A DNA stretch of 64,000 bases. Source: Enterobacter chengduensis (GTDB lineage: Bacteria > Pseudomonadota > Gammaproteobacteria > Enterobacterales > Enterobacteriaceae). Made by a program: the position numbers and the translations under genes. Position 1 is the stretch's first letter. Every line of letters begins with the position of its first letter. The DNA lies in assembly GCF_001984825.2 (NCBI RefSeq), contig NZ_CP043318.1, positions 744,001 through 808,000 of the forward strand, written 5' to 3'. The notes beneath the pieces were generated by a model. That model saw nothing but the letters and a program-made list of their open reading frames with translations, did not search any database and had not been told where the DNA came from. Positions 10,291 through 19,395 of this stretch are shown piece after piece.

Positions 10291-11637
10291 ATGTCTGCCA
10301 ACCATGCTGCGTTTAACCTGATATTCCGTTTCGTAGAAAATTACGTCAGCCCGATCGCCGGGCGGATCTCCTCCCAGCGTCATGTCATGGCTATTCGCGA
10401 CGGATTCATCTCTGCGATGCCGTTTATGATCGTGGGTTCATTCTTGTTAGTGTTCGCTTACCCACCTTTTTCACCTGATACGACCTGGGGGTTCGCCCGC
10501 GCCTGGCTGGATATGGCGAAGCAGTTTGAAGGCCAGATCCTGACGCCGTTTGATATGACGATGGGCATTATGTCCATCTATATCTGTGCGGCCATTGCCT
10601 ATAACCTGGGCAAGCACTATGTTAAATCGCACCAGCTAGACCCGTTTATGTGCGCCATGCTGTCGCTGATGGCGTTTCTGCTGGTCGCTGCCCCGAAAAC
10701 CAAAGGCACGCTTCCTGTCGATAGCCTGGGTGGGACGGGTATTTTTACCGCGATTCTGGTGGCGATCTACTGCGTTGAGATGATGCGTTTCCTCAAGGCG
10801 CATAACATCGGTATTCGTCTGCCGGATCAGGTCCCTCCGATGATCAAAAACTCTTTTGATCTGCTAATTCCGGTTCTGGTGGTGGTGTTGACGCTCTATC
10901 CTCTGAGTCTGTTCATTCAGTCTCAGTTTGGCATGCTGATCCCGCAGGCCATTATGTCGGTCTTTAAACCTCTTGTTTCCGCTGCGGATTCCCTGCCTGC
11001 GATCCTGCTGGCCGTGTTGATTGGCCATCTGCTGTGGTTCGCCGGGATCCACGGCGCAGCCATCGTCTCCGGGATGCTGCAGATGTTCTGGCTGACTAAC
11101 CTGGGCGCTAACCAGACCGCGCTGGCCGCCAGCCAGCCTCTGCCGCATATTTTTATGGAGGCGTTCTGGACGTTCTTTATCGTGATTGGCGGGTCGGGCG
11201 CTACGATGGGGCTGGTGATTTGCTATCTGCGCAGCCGTTCCGCACATCTACGCTCTATTGGGCGTTTGAGCGTGGTGCCCAGCTTCTTTAACATCAACGA
11301 ACCCGTCATTTTCGGTACGCCGATTGTGATGAACCCGGTGTTCTTTATTCCGTTCCTGCTGGCACCGATGGTTAATGCCGTGCTGGCCTGGGCGGCGATG
11401 ACGTTTGATCTGATTGGCCGCGTCATCTCGGTCGTTCCCTGGACGGCACCGGCGCCAATAGGCGCAGCGTGGGCCCTGGGCTGGGATTTCCGCGCGGCTA
11501 TTCTGGTTGTGGTTCTGGCCTGCGTATCGGCCATCATCTACTACCCGTTCTTCAAAGTGTACGAGAAGCAGCTGCTGGAGCAGGAAGCGGAAGAAGCGCA
11601 GCGTAACGCGGAAGAGGACAATCAGCAGGTAGCGTAG
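10291..11637 (+). CDS. PTS EIIC permease, lactose/cellobiose family
   Basis: The 448-residue membrane component of a phosphotransferase system, of the Lac/CelB type that transports beta-glucosides, cellobiose/chitobiose or similar sugars. About ten hydrophobic helices are evident. Family segments include LIGHLLWFAGIHGAAIVSGM (the His-containing sugar-site loop) and SFFNINEPVIFGTPIVMNP (the NEP motif). A charged Glu/Gln-rich tail ends the protein. No EIIA, EIIB or glycosidase gene lies nearby, so it must use components encoded elsewhere. The sugar is unknown. Preceded by a strong palindromic operator. Confidence 0.9.
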   Translation: MSANHAAFNLIFRFVENYVSPIAGRISSQRHVMAIRDGFISAMPFMIVGSFLLVFAYPPFSPDTTWGFARAWLDMAKQFEGQILTPFDMTMGIMSIYICAAIAYNLGKHYVKSHQLDPFMCAMLSLMAFLLVAAPKTKGTLPVDSLGGTGIFTAILVAIYCVEMMRFLKAHNIGIRLPDQVPPMIKNSFDLLIPVLVVVLTLYPLSLFIQSQFGMLIPQAIMSVFKPLVSAADSLPAILLAVLIGHLLWFAGIHGAAIVSGMLQMFWLTNLGANQTALAASQPLPHIFMEAFWTFFIVIGGSGATMGLVICYLRSRSAHLRSIGRLSVVPSFFNINEPVIFGTPIVMNPVFFIPFLLAPMVNAVLAWAAMTFDLIGRVISVVPWTAPAPIGAAWALGWDFRAAILVVVLACVSAIIYYPFFKVYEKQLLEQEAEEAQRNAEEDNQQVA

Positions 11638-11647
11638 GTAAAAACAA

Positions 11648-11669
11648 AACGGCAACGCACGTTGCCGTT
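11648..11669. terminator. hairpin after PTS gene
   Basis: AACGGCAACG, a CAC loop and the exact complement, 10 bp after the EIIC stop. The run of Ts after the stem is weak on the plus strand, while the minus-strand side reads TTTTGTTTT, so it may work better in the other direction. Confidence 0.5.
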
Positions 11670-11682
11670 CTGAGTGTTTGTT

Positions 11683-11715
11683 CCCTCTCCCCGTGGGAGA
11701 GGGTCAGGTTGAGGG
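11683..11715. repeat. CCCTCTCCC palindromic repeat, copy A
   Basis: A CCCTCTCCCC/GGGAGAGGG hairpin followed by GTCAGGTTGAGGG. The same unit recurs at 28386, 41266 and 43377 in this window, always intergenic. Confidence 0.7.
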
Positions 11716-11740
11716 CATCAGGCCGGACCCGTTTTTGTAG

Positions 11741-11766
11741 GCCCGGTAAGCGTCGCGCCACCGGGC
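11741..11766. repeat. REP-like palindrome
   Basis: GCCCGGTAAGCG ... CGCCACCGGGC imperfect palindrome in the REP format, between the PTS gene and fhuF (convergent genes). Confidence 0.7.
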
Positions 11767-11777
11767 AATTCACCGCA

Positions 11778-12566
11778 CTACTTCAGCGTGCAATCCCCGC
11801 ACTGCTTAACGTCCGGCAGGCGATAGCGCTGGCAGCAGGTGCGGCGAACCAGGAGCCCGTCACGGAGCACAACGGTACGGAATAACGGGTTGTCACGGCC
11901 ATCGGAAAGCTGTTTTGCAAAGAAACAGGACTGACGCAGGGCATCCACATTCTCATCACCGAGCAGCGGCTTCATTTCCGTTAAATACCAGTGGATTAAA
12001 TAGCCCGTATTGCTCCAGATAAGCTTCCCATTAATCTCTCCTGTCGCTTCCAGCGCTTCCACCACCGGGATCAGAGTCTGAGTGATGAGCTGCTCCATAC
12101 GTTCCTGAGCCGTCAGGCGTTCACCGTTCTGGTCTTCGTGCAGATCGATCCAGAAACAGGCCGCGCGCCCGGTTTCGTGAAACTCGACGTGGAAATTATC
12201 CGGCGAGAGTTCCAGCATGCTCTTTTGCGTGAGTAATGCCAGCATGAGGGGCGGCACCATCAGCCCGATATACCACTGCGCCCAGAGAGAGAGCAGTGGT
12301 TTATTTTCCCGCGTCAGGGTGGGCTGATTGCGATAGATATGGTCGGAATAGGCGGCCAGCAGCGACTGCAGTTTTGACGGCTGTCGCCATTCCGAGAGCG
12401 TCATGGCGTGGGCGGGTGGCGCTTCATCAAGCCGGATAAAGTCCAGCAGGTGGGCGCGCGTTTCCGCGATCTTATCCCGTATGGCATCCGCAAGCGAAGC
12501 ATTCCCGCTGGTGAGGGGCGCTCGCCAGAGAAGGGGTTCGACGATGTGTGCGGTACGCGTGGCCAT
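11778..12566 (-). CDS. fhuF: siderophore-iron reductase FhuF
   Basis: Cytoplasmic [2Fe-2S] protein that reduces ferric hydroxamate siderophores to release iron. Length 262 aa, as in E. coli. The unusual cluster ligands are present at the C-terminus: Cys244-Cys245-x10-Cys256-x2-Cys259. A Fur box immediately upstream indicates repression by iron. The same-strand gene behind it (the diguanylate cyclase) ends 95 bp upstream, so fhuF probably has its own promoter. Confidence 0.96.
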   Translation of the reverse strand: MATRTAHIVEPLLWRAPLTSGNASLADAIRDKIAETRAHLLDFIRLDEAPPAHAMTLSEWRQPSKLQSLLAAYSDHIYRNQPTLTRENKPLLSLWAQWYIGLMVPPLMLALLTQKSMLELSPDNFHVEFHETGRAACFWIDLHEDQNGERLTAQERMEQLITQTLIPVVEALEATGEINGKLIWSNTGYLIHWYLTEMKPLLGDENVDALRQSCFFAKQLSDGRDNPLFRTVVLRDGLLVRRTCCQRYRLPDVKQCGDCTLK

Positions 12567-12583
12567 AGTATAGATAGAAATCT

Positions 12584-12602
12584 AAATGATAATGATTGCC
12601 AA
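12584..12602. promoter_or_regulatory. Fur box of fhuF
   Basis: AAATGATAATGATTGCCAA closely fits the GATAATGAT-type Fur repeat and lies just upstream of the fhuF start on the minus strand. Confidence 0.75.
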
Positions 12603-12661
12603 TCCTAACTATTGCTCATACCAATGGCAAGACTTTTGTCCCGGTGTCATCGCCGTGATGT

Positions 12662-13726
12662 TTAGGCCGTCTGCAACTCTTCACTCAACAGAATGTTATT
12701 GCGCCCCATATGCTTTGCTTCGTAAAGCGCTTTGTCCGCTTTTTCCAGCGCACTTTCCACGTCTTCATCCCCGAAGATGGCAATGCCAATGCTGATGGTG
12801 ACGTTTGTCGCGACGCTTTCGTTAAACAGATGCGGGATTTTTAAATCGTAGACTTTCTGACGGATGCGCTCGGCCGTCTGGCGAGCATGTTCAAGTGAAA
12901 TATTGGTCAGCAGCACCATAAACTCTTCCCCACCAAAGCGCGCCACAATATCGCGAGAACGCACGGCGTCGCGGATTGCCGCTGAGACGCGCTTCAGCGC
13001 CTGGTCGCCCATCATATGGCCATAATGGTCGTTATAAGCTTTGAAGTGGTCGATATCCATCAGCAGGACAAAGTGCTCGCCATTTTCTACCGCCGGCAGG
13101 TTCTCCAGACGGCTTTGCAGTCCTCGACGGTTGTAGAGCCCGGTGAGAGGATCCATCATGCTGAGATCGGTTAGGGTTTCTCGCTCTTCCAGAAGGCGAG
13201 AAAGCAGCTCCTGGGCGAAACGATCGTTACGCTTTTGCAAAATGTTATGAATAGCAATTGCTACCACAGGAAGTGCGAAAGAATAGGTCATTCTCAGCCA
13301 TATATCGTGATCGCTTAGCCACAGGCAGACAATAAAGGTGGGCAAGGAGTGCAGCGTAAATGCTTTGATATTACAGGCGAATGCCAGCGTTCCGATAAAA
13401 AGCACCGTTAATAGGGCGATTAACAAATACGTCGCATGGTCGTGGGTAATTAAGGCGAATTTAGACACAATTTGCCAGGCCCACAAAATACCGAAGATCG
13501 CTGAAACGACAGGAATATTTATTCTCCGCGCCTTCTTTCTCCAGTGCCAGACGAACAGCCCGGTGCTAATGCAGAAAATAGCAATAAGAGGGGCGGAGAA
13601 CAGGCGAACAGAATTGAGCGGGTTTGTTACCGAGAACACTGCCGAGGTTGCGTTCAGAAATAAAAACAAACGTAACGACAATTGATATTTTCTGTGAACC
13701 AAAGACCGCCAGGATTGTGATGTCAT
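12662..13726 (-). CDS. membrane GGDEF diguanylate cyclase
   Basis: A 354-residue predicted c-di-GMP synthase. About five transmembrane helices fill residues 15-165 as an unidentified membrane sensor. A short helix leads to a complete GGDEF domain: DPLTGLYNRRG (192-202), MDIDHFKAYND (223-233) and active-site GGEEF (265-269). The allosteric I-site RxxD (RSRD, 256-259) is exactly five residues before it, so product inhibition is expected. It lies between fhuF and yjjZ, where E. coli K-12 has no gene, and no EAL partner is adjacent. Confidence 0.92.
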   Translation of the reverse strand: MTSQSWRSLVHRKYQLSLRLFLFLNATSAVFSVTNPLNSVRLFSAPLIAIFCISTGLFVWHWRKKARRINIPVVSAIFGILWAWQIVSKFALITHDHATYLLIALLTVLFIGTLAFACNIKAFTLHSLPTFIVCLWLSDHDIWLRMTYSFALPVVAIAIHNILQKRNDRFAQELLSRLLEERETLTDLSMMDPLTGLYNRRGLQSRLENLPAVENGEHFVLLMDIDHFKAYNDHYGHMMGDQALKRVSAAIRDAVRSRDIVARFGGEEFMVLLTNISLEHARQTAERIRQKVYDLKIPHLFNESVATNVTISIGIAIFGDEDVESALEKADKALYEAKHMGRNNILLSEELQTA

Positions 13727-13924
13727 AGTCGTGCGTTTTTATTAAAATTTAATTAAAACAAATAAGTAGGTGTTGTTTCGCAATAAAAAATGCAAAAAAC
13801 TACAAAAAGTAATTATCAGAAAATCTTTAGATGGTGTTAACAGGTGTGCAATTTATCACCTTAGGCAATTCCTGTCATTACGGGAAAGGTAAAGGTCGAG
13901 GGATTTTGATTCATTCAGCTGACA

Positions 13925-13968
13925 AATGATAATGTCTGTCATATGATATTGGTTATCATTATCATTGT
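13925..13968. promoter_or_regulatory. tandem Fur-box-like sequences before yjjZ
   Basis: AATGATAATG at 13925 and GGTTATCATTATCATTG at 13951 are two matches to the Fur consensus in opposite orientation, 15 to 45 bp upstream of the yjjZ start. Iron repression of yjjZ is inferred. Confidence 0.65.
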
Positions 13969-13981
13969 AAGAGGGCGGATC

Positions 13982-14212
13982 ATGTTGAACAGGGCGCTGG
14001 GAAGTGGTTGGGGTGTATTGCTACCGGGTGCCATCCTCGGCGGTTTGATGTTTGCCGATCTCTCTCTTGAAACCTGGAAAGCGATCATTGTTGCAGGACT
14101 GTTAGTTACGTCAGGCATGATCTGGCATAAGCAATTACGCCACTTTGTGTTACTGCCATCTTGTGTAGCACTGGTCAGTGGAATTCTGGTGATAGTGATG
14201 AGTTTGAAATAA
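13982..14212 (+). CDS. yjjZ: YjjZ, DUF1435 small membrane protein
   Basis: A 76-residue hydrophobic protein with two to three predicted helices (WGVLLPGAILGGLMFADL and a C-terminal VALVSGILVIVMSL). I start at MLNRALG because GAGGG lies 8 nt upstream; an in-frame ATG at 13943 falls inside the Fur-box region. Neighbourhood matches E. coli yjjZ, near fhuF and the leuQPV tRNA genes. Function unknown. The Fur-like sequences suggest a role under iron limitation. Confidence 0.75.
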   Translation: MLNRALGSGWGVLLPGAILGGLMFADLSLETWKAIIVAGLLVTSGMIWHKQLRHFVLLPSCVALVSGILVIVMSLK

Positions 14213-14253
14213 CAGGGAAAACGAGAGGAACATCAGAGGGGATGTAAGATAAT

Positions 14254-14340
14254 TGGTGCGAGGGGGGGGACTCGAACCCCCACATCCGTAAGGACACTAA
14301 CACCTGAAGCTAGCGCGTCTACCAATTCCGCCACCTTCGC
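14254..14340 (-). tRNA. leuQ: tRNA-Leu (CAG)
   Basis: An 87-nt class II tRNA with encoded CCA. The minus strand reads GCGAAGGTGGCGGAATTGG at the 5' end, and the anticodon loop CTTCAGG gives anticodon CAG (reads CUG). The long variable arm and GTTCGAGTC T-loop are present. It is the promoter-distal of three identical copies. The leuQ/P/V order is by analogy to E. coli. Confidence 0.95.
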
Positions 14341-14387
14341 ACAGTCATCTTACTTTTTACATCATTACTCTATTGATATCGCCTCGT

Positions 14388-14474
14388 TGGTGCGAGGGGG
14401 GGGACTCGAACCCCCACATCCGTAAGGACACTAACACCTGAAGCTAGCGCGTCTACCAATTCCGCCACCTTCGC
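14388..14474 (-). tRNA. leuP: tRNA-Leu (CAG)
   Basis: Middle copy, 87 nt, identical in sequence to its neighbours at 14254 and 14503. The spacers (47 and 28 bp) differ, which shows separate tRNA units rather than a simple tandem repeat. Confidence 0.95.
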
Positions 14475-14502
14475 CCAGTGCGAGCAATATCATTGTGATT
14501 TA

Positions 14503-14589
14503 TGGTGCGAGGGGGGGGACTCGAACCCCCACATCCGTAAGGACACTAACACCTGAAGCTAGCGCGTCTACCAATTCCGCCACCTTCGC
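14503..14589 (-). tRNA. leuV: tRNA-Leu (CAG)
   Basis: Promoter-proximal copy of three identical 87-nt tRNA-Leu(CAG) genes, 41 bp from the -10 hexamer of the stable-RNA promoter upstream. Confidence 0.95.
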
Positions 14590-14630
14590 ATACCATCGAT
14601 ACTGTAAAAGTATCGTAACCACGGAGGCGC

Positions 14631-14658
14631 ATTCTAGATGTTTTCAGCTTTACGTCAA
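14631..14658 (-). promoter_or_regulatory. stable-RNA promoter of tRNA-Leu operon
   Basis: On the minus strand: TTGACG, a 16-bp spacer, TAGAAT, then the GC-rich discriminator GCGCCTCC. The strong hexamers with GC-rich discriminator are the hallmark of stringently controlled rRNA/tRNA promoters. Confidence 0.85.
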
Positions 14659-14719
14659 CAGAAAAGTGCGCGTGATGCCTTGATTGATGCAAAAATGGCC
14701 GATGGACGCGCCGTGTATA

Positions 14720-14746
14720 GCCGGATGGCGCTTTCGCTTATCCGGC
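14720..14746. repeat. REP-like palindrome
   Basis: GCCGGATGGCGC ... GCTTATCCGGC, an imperfect palindrome in REP format, just downstream of rsmC. Confidence 0.7.
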
Positions 14747-14761
14747 CTACAGGGGCGGCGA

Positions 14762-15790
14762 TTACTTTTTGGCCTGACGCGTCATCACGGTGCGGTAGAC
14801 CTTAAAGCGGCCGGTCTGGGCGATGACTTCGTGGAAGCCAAAGGTTTCGTCCAGTACTTTCGGGTATGCCAGGAAGGCGTTGGCGACAATACGCAGCTCG
14901 CCGCCGCTGTTAAGGTGACGGACTGCGCCACGGATCAGCGTTTGTGCCGCTTCCAGGCTGGTCTCCATACCGTCGTGGAACGGCGGGTTAGAGATGATCA
15001 TGTCGAAGCGACCGGTGATGTCAGAGAAGACGTTGCTGGCAATAACCTCACCTTCAATGCCGTTTGCGGCAAGCGTTGCGCGGCTGGCCTCTACCGCCGG
15101 GGCGCTTACGTCACACAGGGTTAAGCGCACTTTTGGAGAATGGCTGGCGAGCACGGTAGAGAGCACGCCCGCACCGCAGCCCACGTCCAGCACTTTGCCT
15201 TTGGTGTGCGGCGTCAGGGTAGAAAGCAGCAGCTTGCTGCCCGTATCCAGCGCGTCACGGCTGAACACGCCCGGCAGCGTTTTGATGGTCAGGCCGTCAA
15301 GCAGGTATTCGTCCCAGTATGCCTGCGCATCAAACGTTGTCTGTTTTTCCAGACGGCCATGGTACAGGCCACAGCGGCGAGCGCTGTCGACCTTATTCAG
15401 CGGCGCGTAGCCTTCCAGCATCTGTTCCGCGCTACGCACGCCGCTGCGGTTCTCGCCTACCACGAAAATATCGCAGCCGACCGGCAGCAGGGAGAGCAGG
15501 TTCATCAGCTGGAACTGGGCTTCCGGTTTATTCTTCGGCCAGTAGTAGATCAGCGTATCGCAGTCGGCGATATCGCTCTGCTCCGCCACCAGGCTAAAGC
15601 GCGCGCGCTCGCCCATCTGGCGGCTCAGCACCTGCCAGTGGTGGTAGTATTGGGTGTGGGCACGGCTTTCAGCACAGTCGAAACGCGCGGGCAGGTCATC
15701 CTGCATATCTCCGGCAAACAGAATACGGCTCTCTTCGAAATCATCACTGTGACGCAGCAAGACTTCACTTGCCGGGGTAAATGCAGACAT
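14762..15790 (-). CDS. rsmC: 16S rRNA m2G1207 methyltransferase RsmC
   Basis: S-adenosylmethionine-dependent enzyme that methylates N2 of G1207 in 16S rRNA within 30S subunits. The 342-residue product has the usual two-domain layout. A degenerate N-terminal methyltransferase domain (about 1-160) is followed by a catalytic C-terminal domain with [12 protein letters not shown] (SAM loop) and the substrate motif NPPFHDG. Divergent from holD, as in E. coli. Confidence 0.95.
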   Translation of the reverse strand: MSAFTPASEVLLRHSDDFEESRILFAGDMQDDLPARFDCAESRAHTQYYHHWQVLSRQMGERARFSLVAEQSDIADCDTLIYYWPKNKPEAQFQLMNLLSLLPVGCDIFVVGENRSGVRSAEQMLEGYAPLNKVDSARRCGLYHGRLEKQTTFDAQAYWDEYLLDGLTIKTLPGVFSRDALDTGSKLLLSTLTPHTKGKVLDVGCGAGVLSTVLASHSPKVRLTLCDVSAPAVEASRATLAANGIEGEVIASNVFSDITGRFDMIISNPPFHDGMETSLEAAQTLIRGAVRHLNSGGELRIVANAFLAYPKVLDETFGFHEVIAQTGRFKVYRTVMTRQAKK

Positions 15791-15892
15791 GAATTGTTCC
15801 TCAATAAACTCAGGCGGGGATTATAGTAGGTAGATGGCGCAGTTTCGACACATTTGCTATATTTGCGCGCCTGAGAGACAGGAGTTTTCCCT

Positions 15893-16306
15893 ATGACATC
15901 CCGACGAGACTGGCAGTTGCAGCAACTGGGCATTACCCAGTGGGCTTTGCGTCGCCCGACGGCGTTGCAGGGCGAAATCGCCATCTCCATCCCGGCGCAC
16001 GTTCGCCTGGTGATGGTGGCGGAAGAACTGCCTGCCCTGAATGACCCCCTGATCGATGATGTCCTTCGCAGCCTGAAGATGACCGCCGACCAGGTTTTAC
16101 CGCTGACGCCAGAGCGTGTCGCGATGCTTCCTCCTGATAGCCGCTGTAACAGCTGGCGTATCGGAGAGACAAACGAGATCCCCCTCAAGGGGAGCCAGAT
16201 CTGCTCGCCAGCGCTGGACGAACTGAAGGCCAACCCAAAAGCGCGCAGCGCGCTATGGCAACAAATCTGCGAATATGAACACGATTTCTTCCCTCACGAC
16301 GCCTGA
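15893..16306 (+). CDS. holD: DNA polymerase III psi subunit HolD
   Basis: The clamp-loader accessory subunit psi, which with chi links the tau/gamma complex to SSB. The 137-residue product matches E. coli HolD (137 aa). The N-terminal start MTSRRDWQLQQLGITQW is typical: this segment binds the gamma/tau collar. rimI starts 32 nt before its stop, so the two are coupled. Confidence 0.95.
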   Translation: MTSRRDWQLQQLGITQWALRRPTALQGEIAISIPAHVRLVMVAEELPALNDPLIDDVLRSLKMTADQVLPLTPERVAMLPPDSRCNSWRIGETNEIPLKGSQICSPALDELKANPKARSALWQQICEYEHDFFPHDA

Positions 16307-16718
16307 CCTGACTACCGCGTTCGCGATTGAAACACGCGCCCACGCGTTTCCGTGGAGCGAAAAAACCTTCGCCAGCAATCAGGGCGAACGGTATCTGAAC
16401 TACCGTCTGGACGTTGACGGCACTATGGCCGCGTTCGCCATCACGCAGGTTGTTCTTGATGAGGCGACGCTGTTTAATATCGCGGTTGATCCCGCGTTCC
16501 AGCGCCGTGGGCTGGGAAGAGAACTGCTCGAGCACCTCATTCGTGAGCTCGAAACCCGTGACGTTTTCACCCTGTGGCTGGAGGTGCGCGCGTCGAATGT
16601 CGCCGCCATCGCGCTCTATGAAAGCTTAGGCTTTAACGAGGCGACAATCCGCCGTAACTACTACCCCACCGCAGAGGGACGTGAAGACGCCATCATAATG
16701 GCTCTGCCGATTGGATAA
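16275..16718 (+). CDS. rimI: ribosomal protein S18 N-acetyltransferase RimI
   Basis: GNAT-family acetyltransferase that acetylates the N-terminal Ala of ribosomal protein S18. Length 147 aa. The acetyl-CoA loop appears as [15 protein letters not shown] (about 75-89), and the C-terminal segment [25 protein letters not shown] is typical of RimI. The start lies inside the 3' end of holD (32-nt overlap), the same arrangement as in E. coli. Confidence 0.96.
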   Translation: MNTISSLTTPDLTTAFAIETRAHAFPWSEKTFASNQGERYLNYRLDVDGTMAAFAITQVVLDEATLFNIAVDPAFQRRGLGRELLEHLIRELETRDVFTLWLEVRASNVAAIALYESLGFNEATIRRNYYPTAEGREDAIIMALPIG

Positions 16719-16737
16719 TAAAGATAAGGTTGTAACG

Positions 16738-17415
16738 ATGAAATGGGACTGGATTTTCTTTGATGCCGACGAAACGCTGTTTACGTTCGACGCGTTCGGC
16801 GGGCTACAGCGGATGTTTCTCGACTATAGCGTGACCTTCACCGCTGAAGATTTTCAGGACTATCAGGCGGTCAACAAGCCGCTGTGGGTGGATTACCAGA
16901 ACGGTGCCATCACCGCGTTACAGCTTCAGCACCAGCGCTTTGACGTCTGGGCGGAACGGTTAAAGGTGAGTCCGGGGACGCTGAACGAGGCGTTCCTGAA
17001 CGCGATGGCCGATATCTGTGCGCCACTGCCGGGCGCGGTCTCCCTGCTGAATGCGTTGAAAGGCAAGGTGAAACTGGGGATCATCACCAACGGTTTTACC
17101 GCCCTGCAGCAGATCCGCCTCGAGCGCACCGGTCTGCGCGATCATTTTGACGCGCTGGTGATCTCGGAAGAGGTCGGCGTGCCGAAGCCGGATCCGCGAA
17201 TTTTCGACTACGCGCTGGCGCAGGCCGGCCATCCCGACCGCGATCGCGTCCTGATGGTGGGTGACACCGCAGAGTCAGATATTCTGGGCGGCATGAAGGC
17301 CGGCCTGTCAACCGTGTGGCTTAATGCCCATGGCCGCGAGAAGCCTGAAGGCATCGAGCCGACCTGGACCGTGACGTCGTTGAACGAACTGGAGCAACTC
17401 CTGTGTAAACAATGA
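16738..17415 (+). CDS. yjjG: pyrimidine 5'-nucleotidase YjjG
   Basis: HAD-superfamily phosphatase that dephosphorylates dUMP, UMP, dTMP and non-canonical pyrimidine nucleotides (house-cleaning). The start at [15 protein letters not shown] gives 225 aa and matches E. coli; an upstream in-frame ATG overlapping rimI is less likely. HAD motifs: DADET (I), ITNGF (II), the Lys in VPKPDPRIF (III) and [13 protein letters not shown] (IV). It is 19 nt downstream of rimI and probably co-transcribed. Confidence 0.94.
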   Translation: MKWDWIFFDADETLFTFDAFGGLQRMFLDYSVTFTAEDFQDYQAVNKPLWVDYQNGAITALQLQHQRFDVWAERLKVSPGTLNEAFLNAMADICAPLPGAVSLLNALKGKVKLGIITNGFTALQQIRLERTGLRDHFDALVISEEVGVPKPDPRIFDYALAQAGHPDRDRVLMVGDTAESDILGGMKAGLSTVWLNAHGREKPEGIEPTWTVTSLNELEQLLCKQ

Positions 17416-17506
17416 TTGCCTGCCCCCCATTGATGGGTAAAATAGCCGCAATTTTGTATTCCATGATGCGTGGCGTGCTGCCGCGCTTATAAAAGAAGAT
17501 TTAATT

Positions 17507-19096
17507 ATGACGTTGTCTCCTTATCTGCAAGAGGTGGCCAAGCGCCGCACTTTTGCCATTATCTCGCACCCGGATGCCGGTAAAACGACCATCACCGAGA
17601 AGGTGCTGCTGTTCGGACAGGCGATCCAGACCGCGGGTACCGTAAAAGGCCGTGGCTCCAGCCAGCATGCAAAATCTGACTGGATGGAAATGGAAAAGCA
17701 GCGTGGTATTTCGATTACCACCTCCGTGATGCAGTTCCCGTATCATGACTGCCTGGTGAACCTGCTGGACACCCCGGGCCACGAAGACTTCTCCGAAGAT
17801 ACCTACCGTACCCTGACGGCGGTGGACTGCTGCCTGATGGTGATCGACGCCGCGAAAGGGGTAGAAGACCGTACCCGTAAGCTGATGGAAGTGACCCGTC
17901 TGCGCGATACGCCGATCCTCACCTTTATGAACAAACTCGACCGTGACATCCGCGATCCGATGGAGCTGATGGATGAAGTGGAAAACGAGCTGAAGATCGC
18001 CTGTGCGCCCATCACCTGGCCGATTGGCTGCGGGAAGCTGTTCAAAGGCGTTTACCACCTCTATAAAGACGAAACCTACCTGTATCAGACCGGTAAAGGC
18101 CACACCATTCAGGAAGTGCGCATTGTTAAAGGTCTGGACAACCCGGATCTGGACGTCGCCGTCGGCGAAGAGCTGGCCGCGCAGCTGCGCGACGAGCTGG
18201 AGCTGGTGAAGGGCGCGTCTCACGAGTTCGACAAAGAGCTGTTCCTGAGCGGTGAAATCACCCCGGTCTTCTTCGGCACCGCGCTGGGTAACTTCGGCGT
18301 TGACCATATGCTGGACGGTCTGGTTGAGTGGGCGCCGCGTCCGATGCCGCGTAAAACCGACACCCGTGAAGTGGAAGCGCAGGAAGAGAAGTTCACCGGC
18401 TTCGTGTTCAAAATTCAGGCCAACATGGACCCGAAACACCGTGACCGCGTGGCCTTTATGCGCGTGGTGTCCGGTAAATATGAGAAGGGCATGAAGCTGC
18501 GCCAGGTGCGTATCGGCAAAGACGTGGTGATCTCCGACGCGCTGACCTTTATGGCGGGCGACCGTTCGCACGTTGAAGAAGCCTATCCGGGCGACATCAT
18601 CGGTCTGCACAACCACGGCACGATCCAGATCGGCGATACCTTCACCCAGGGCGAAATGATGAAGTTCACCGGTATTCCGAACTTCGCGCCGGAGCTGTTC
18701 CGCCGCATTCGTCTGCGCGATCCGCTGAAGCAGAAACAGCTGCTGAAAGGCCTGGTTCAGCTCTCCGAAGAGGGCGCCGTGCAGGTGTTCCGCCCAATCG
18801 CTAACAACGATCTGATCGTGGGCGCGGTCGGCGTGCTGCAGTTCGACGTGGTCGTCGCGCGCCTGAAGAGCGAATACAACGTGGAAGCGATTTACGAGTC
18901 TGTGAACGTCGCGACCGCACGCTGGGTTGAGTGTTCTGACGTGAAGAAATTTGAAGAATTTAAGCGCAAGAACGAAATTCAGCTGGCGCTGGACGGTGGC
19001 GATAACCTGACCTATATCGCCCCAACCATGGTGAACCTGAACCTGACCCAGGAACGCTATCCTGACGTTCAGTTCCGCAAAACGCGCGAGCACTAA
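17507..19096 (+). CDS. prfC: peptide chain release factor 3
   Basis: GTPase that removes RF1/RF2 from the ribosome after peptide release. Length 529 aa, identical to E. coli. G motifs: [13 protein letters not shown] (G1), a conserved RGIS (G2), [10 protein letters not shown] (G3) and FMNKLDRD (G4), followed by domain II and the C-terminal domain ending FRKTREH. Separated from yjjG by 91 bp with an independent ribosome site. Confidence 0.98.
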   Translation: MTLSPYLQEVAKRRTFAIISHPDAGKTTITEKVLLFGQAIQTAGTVKGRGSSQHAKSDWMEMEKQRGISITTSVMQFPYHDCLVNLLDTPGHEDFSEDTYRTLTAVDCCLMVIDAAKGVEDRTRKLMEVTRLRDTPILTFMNKLDRDIRDPMELMDEVENELKIACAPITWPIGCGKLFKGVYHLYKDETYLYQTGKGHTIQEVRIVKGLDNPDLDVAVGEELAAQLRDELELVKGASHEFDKELFLSGEITPVFFGTALGNFGVDHMLDGLVEWAPRPMPRKTDTREVEAQEEKFTGFVFKIQANMDPKHRDRVAFMRVVSGKYEKGMKLRQVRIGKDVVISDALTFMAGDRSHVEEAYPGDIIGLHNHGTIQIGDTFTQGEMMKFTGIPNFAPELFRRIRLRDPLKQKQLLKGLVQLSEEGAVQVFRPIANNDLIVGAVGVLQFDVVVARLKSEYNVEAIYESVNVATARWVECSDVKKFEEFKRKNEIQLALDGGDNLTYIAPTMVNLNLTQERYPDVQFRKTREH

Positions 19097-19105
19097 TCCC
19101 CTCTC

Positions 19106-19129
19106 AGAGCACGGCTGTCGCCGTGCTCT
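19106..19129 (+). terminator. prfC terminator
   Basis: AGAGCACGGC, a TGTC loop and GCCGTGCTCT ten bases after the prfC stop, followed by a modest T-rich stretch. Confidence 0.7.
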
Positions 19130-19240
19130 ACTTTAATTCCTGTCTTATTAATCCCTTGCGGAATGTTCTTAATTCAACGCAATTTCACGCTATTCGCGCG
19201 TTTTTTACCCAATTCTGAAAGCGGCTCTGTCAGAGTGATC

Positions 19241-19246
19241 TATATT
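19241..19246 (+). promoter_or_regulatory. candidate sigma-S -10 element for osmY
   Basis: TATATT preceded by C (CTATATTTAA) in a 299-bp gap before osmY. A C at -13 and no obvious -35 are features of RpoS-dependent promoters, and osmY is a classic RpoS gene in E. coli. The exact start site is not shown by sequence alone. Confidence 0.4.
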
Positions 19247-19395
19247 TAACTCAGTGTTTAACACCGGGCGTGGATAAATTAACTGTTCAATGCATGGCTT
19301 TAGGTTATCCATTTCGCCCGCGTGTTTATTCGCAATATATATAACTACTAAGGAAGTATGTAGCCCGAATAACGGGTCAACACAGGAATAGATCG

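Noticed and set aside
10074..10301. 75-codon minus-strand frame upstream of the PTS gene
   Set aside because: It crosses the palindromic operator and promoter and lacks a ribosome site; the plus-strand 35-codon frame is better placed.
14254..14589. Three evenly placed repeats of 87 bp, CRISPR-like at first sight
   Set aside because: Each unit is a complete tRNA-Leu with CAG anticodon and CCA end; spacers are 47 and 28 bp.
14495..14683. 62-codon plus-strand frame with GARGGTRTPT
   Set aside because: Antisense translation of the third tRNA-Leu gene, a well-known annotation artefact.
17501..19093. 530-codon open frame on the minus strand
   Set aside because: Antisense to prfC over its entire length; His/Arg/Gln-rich shadow product with no recognisable family.
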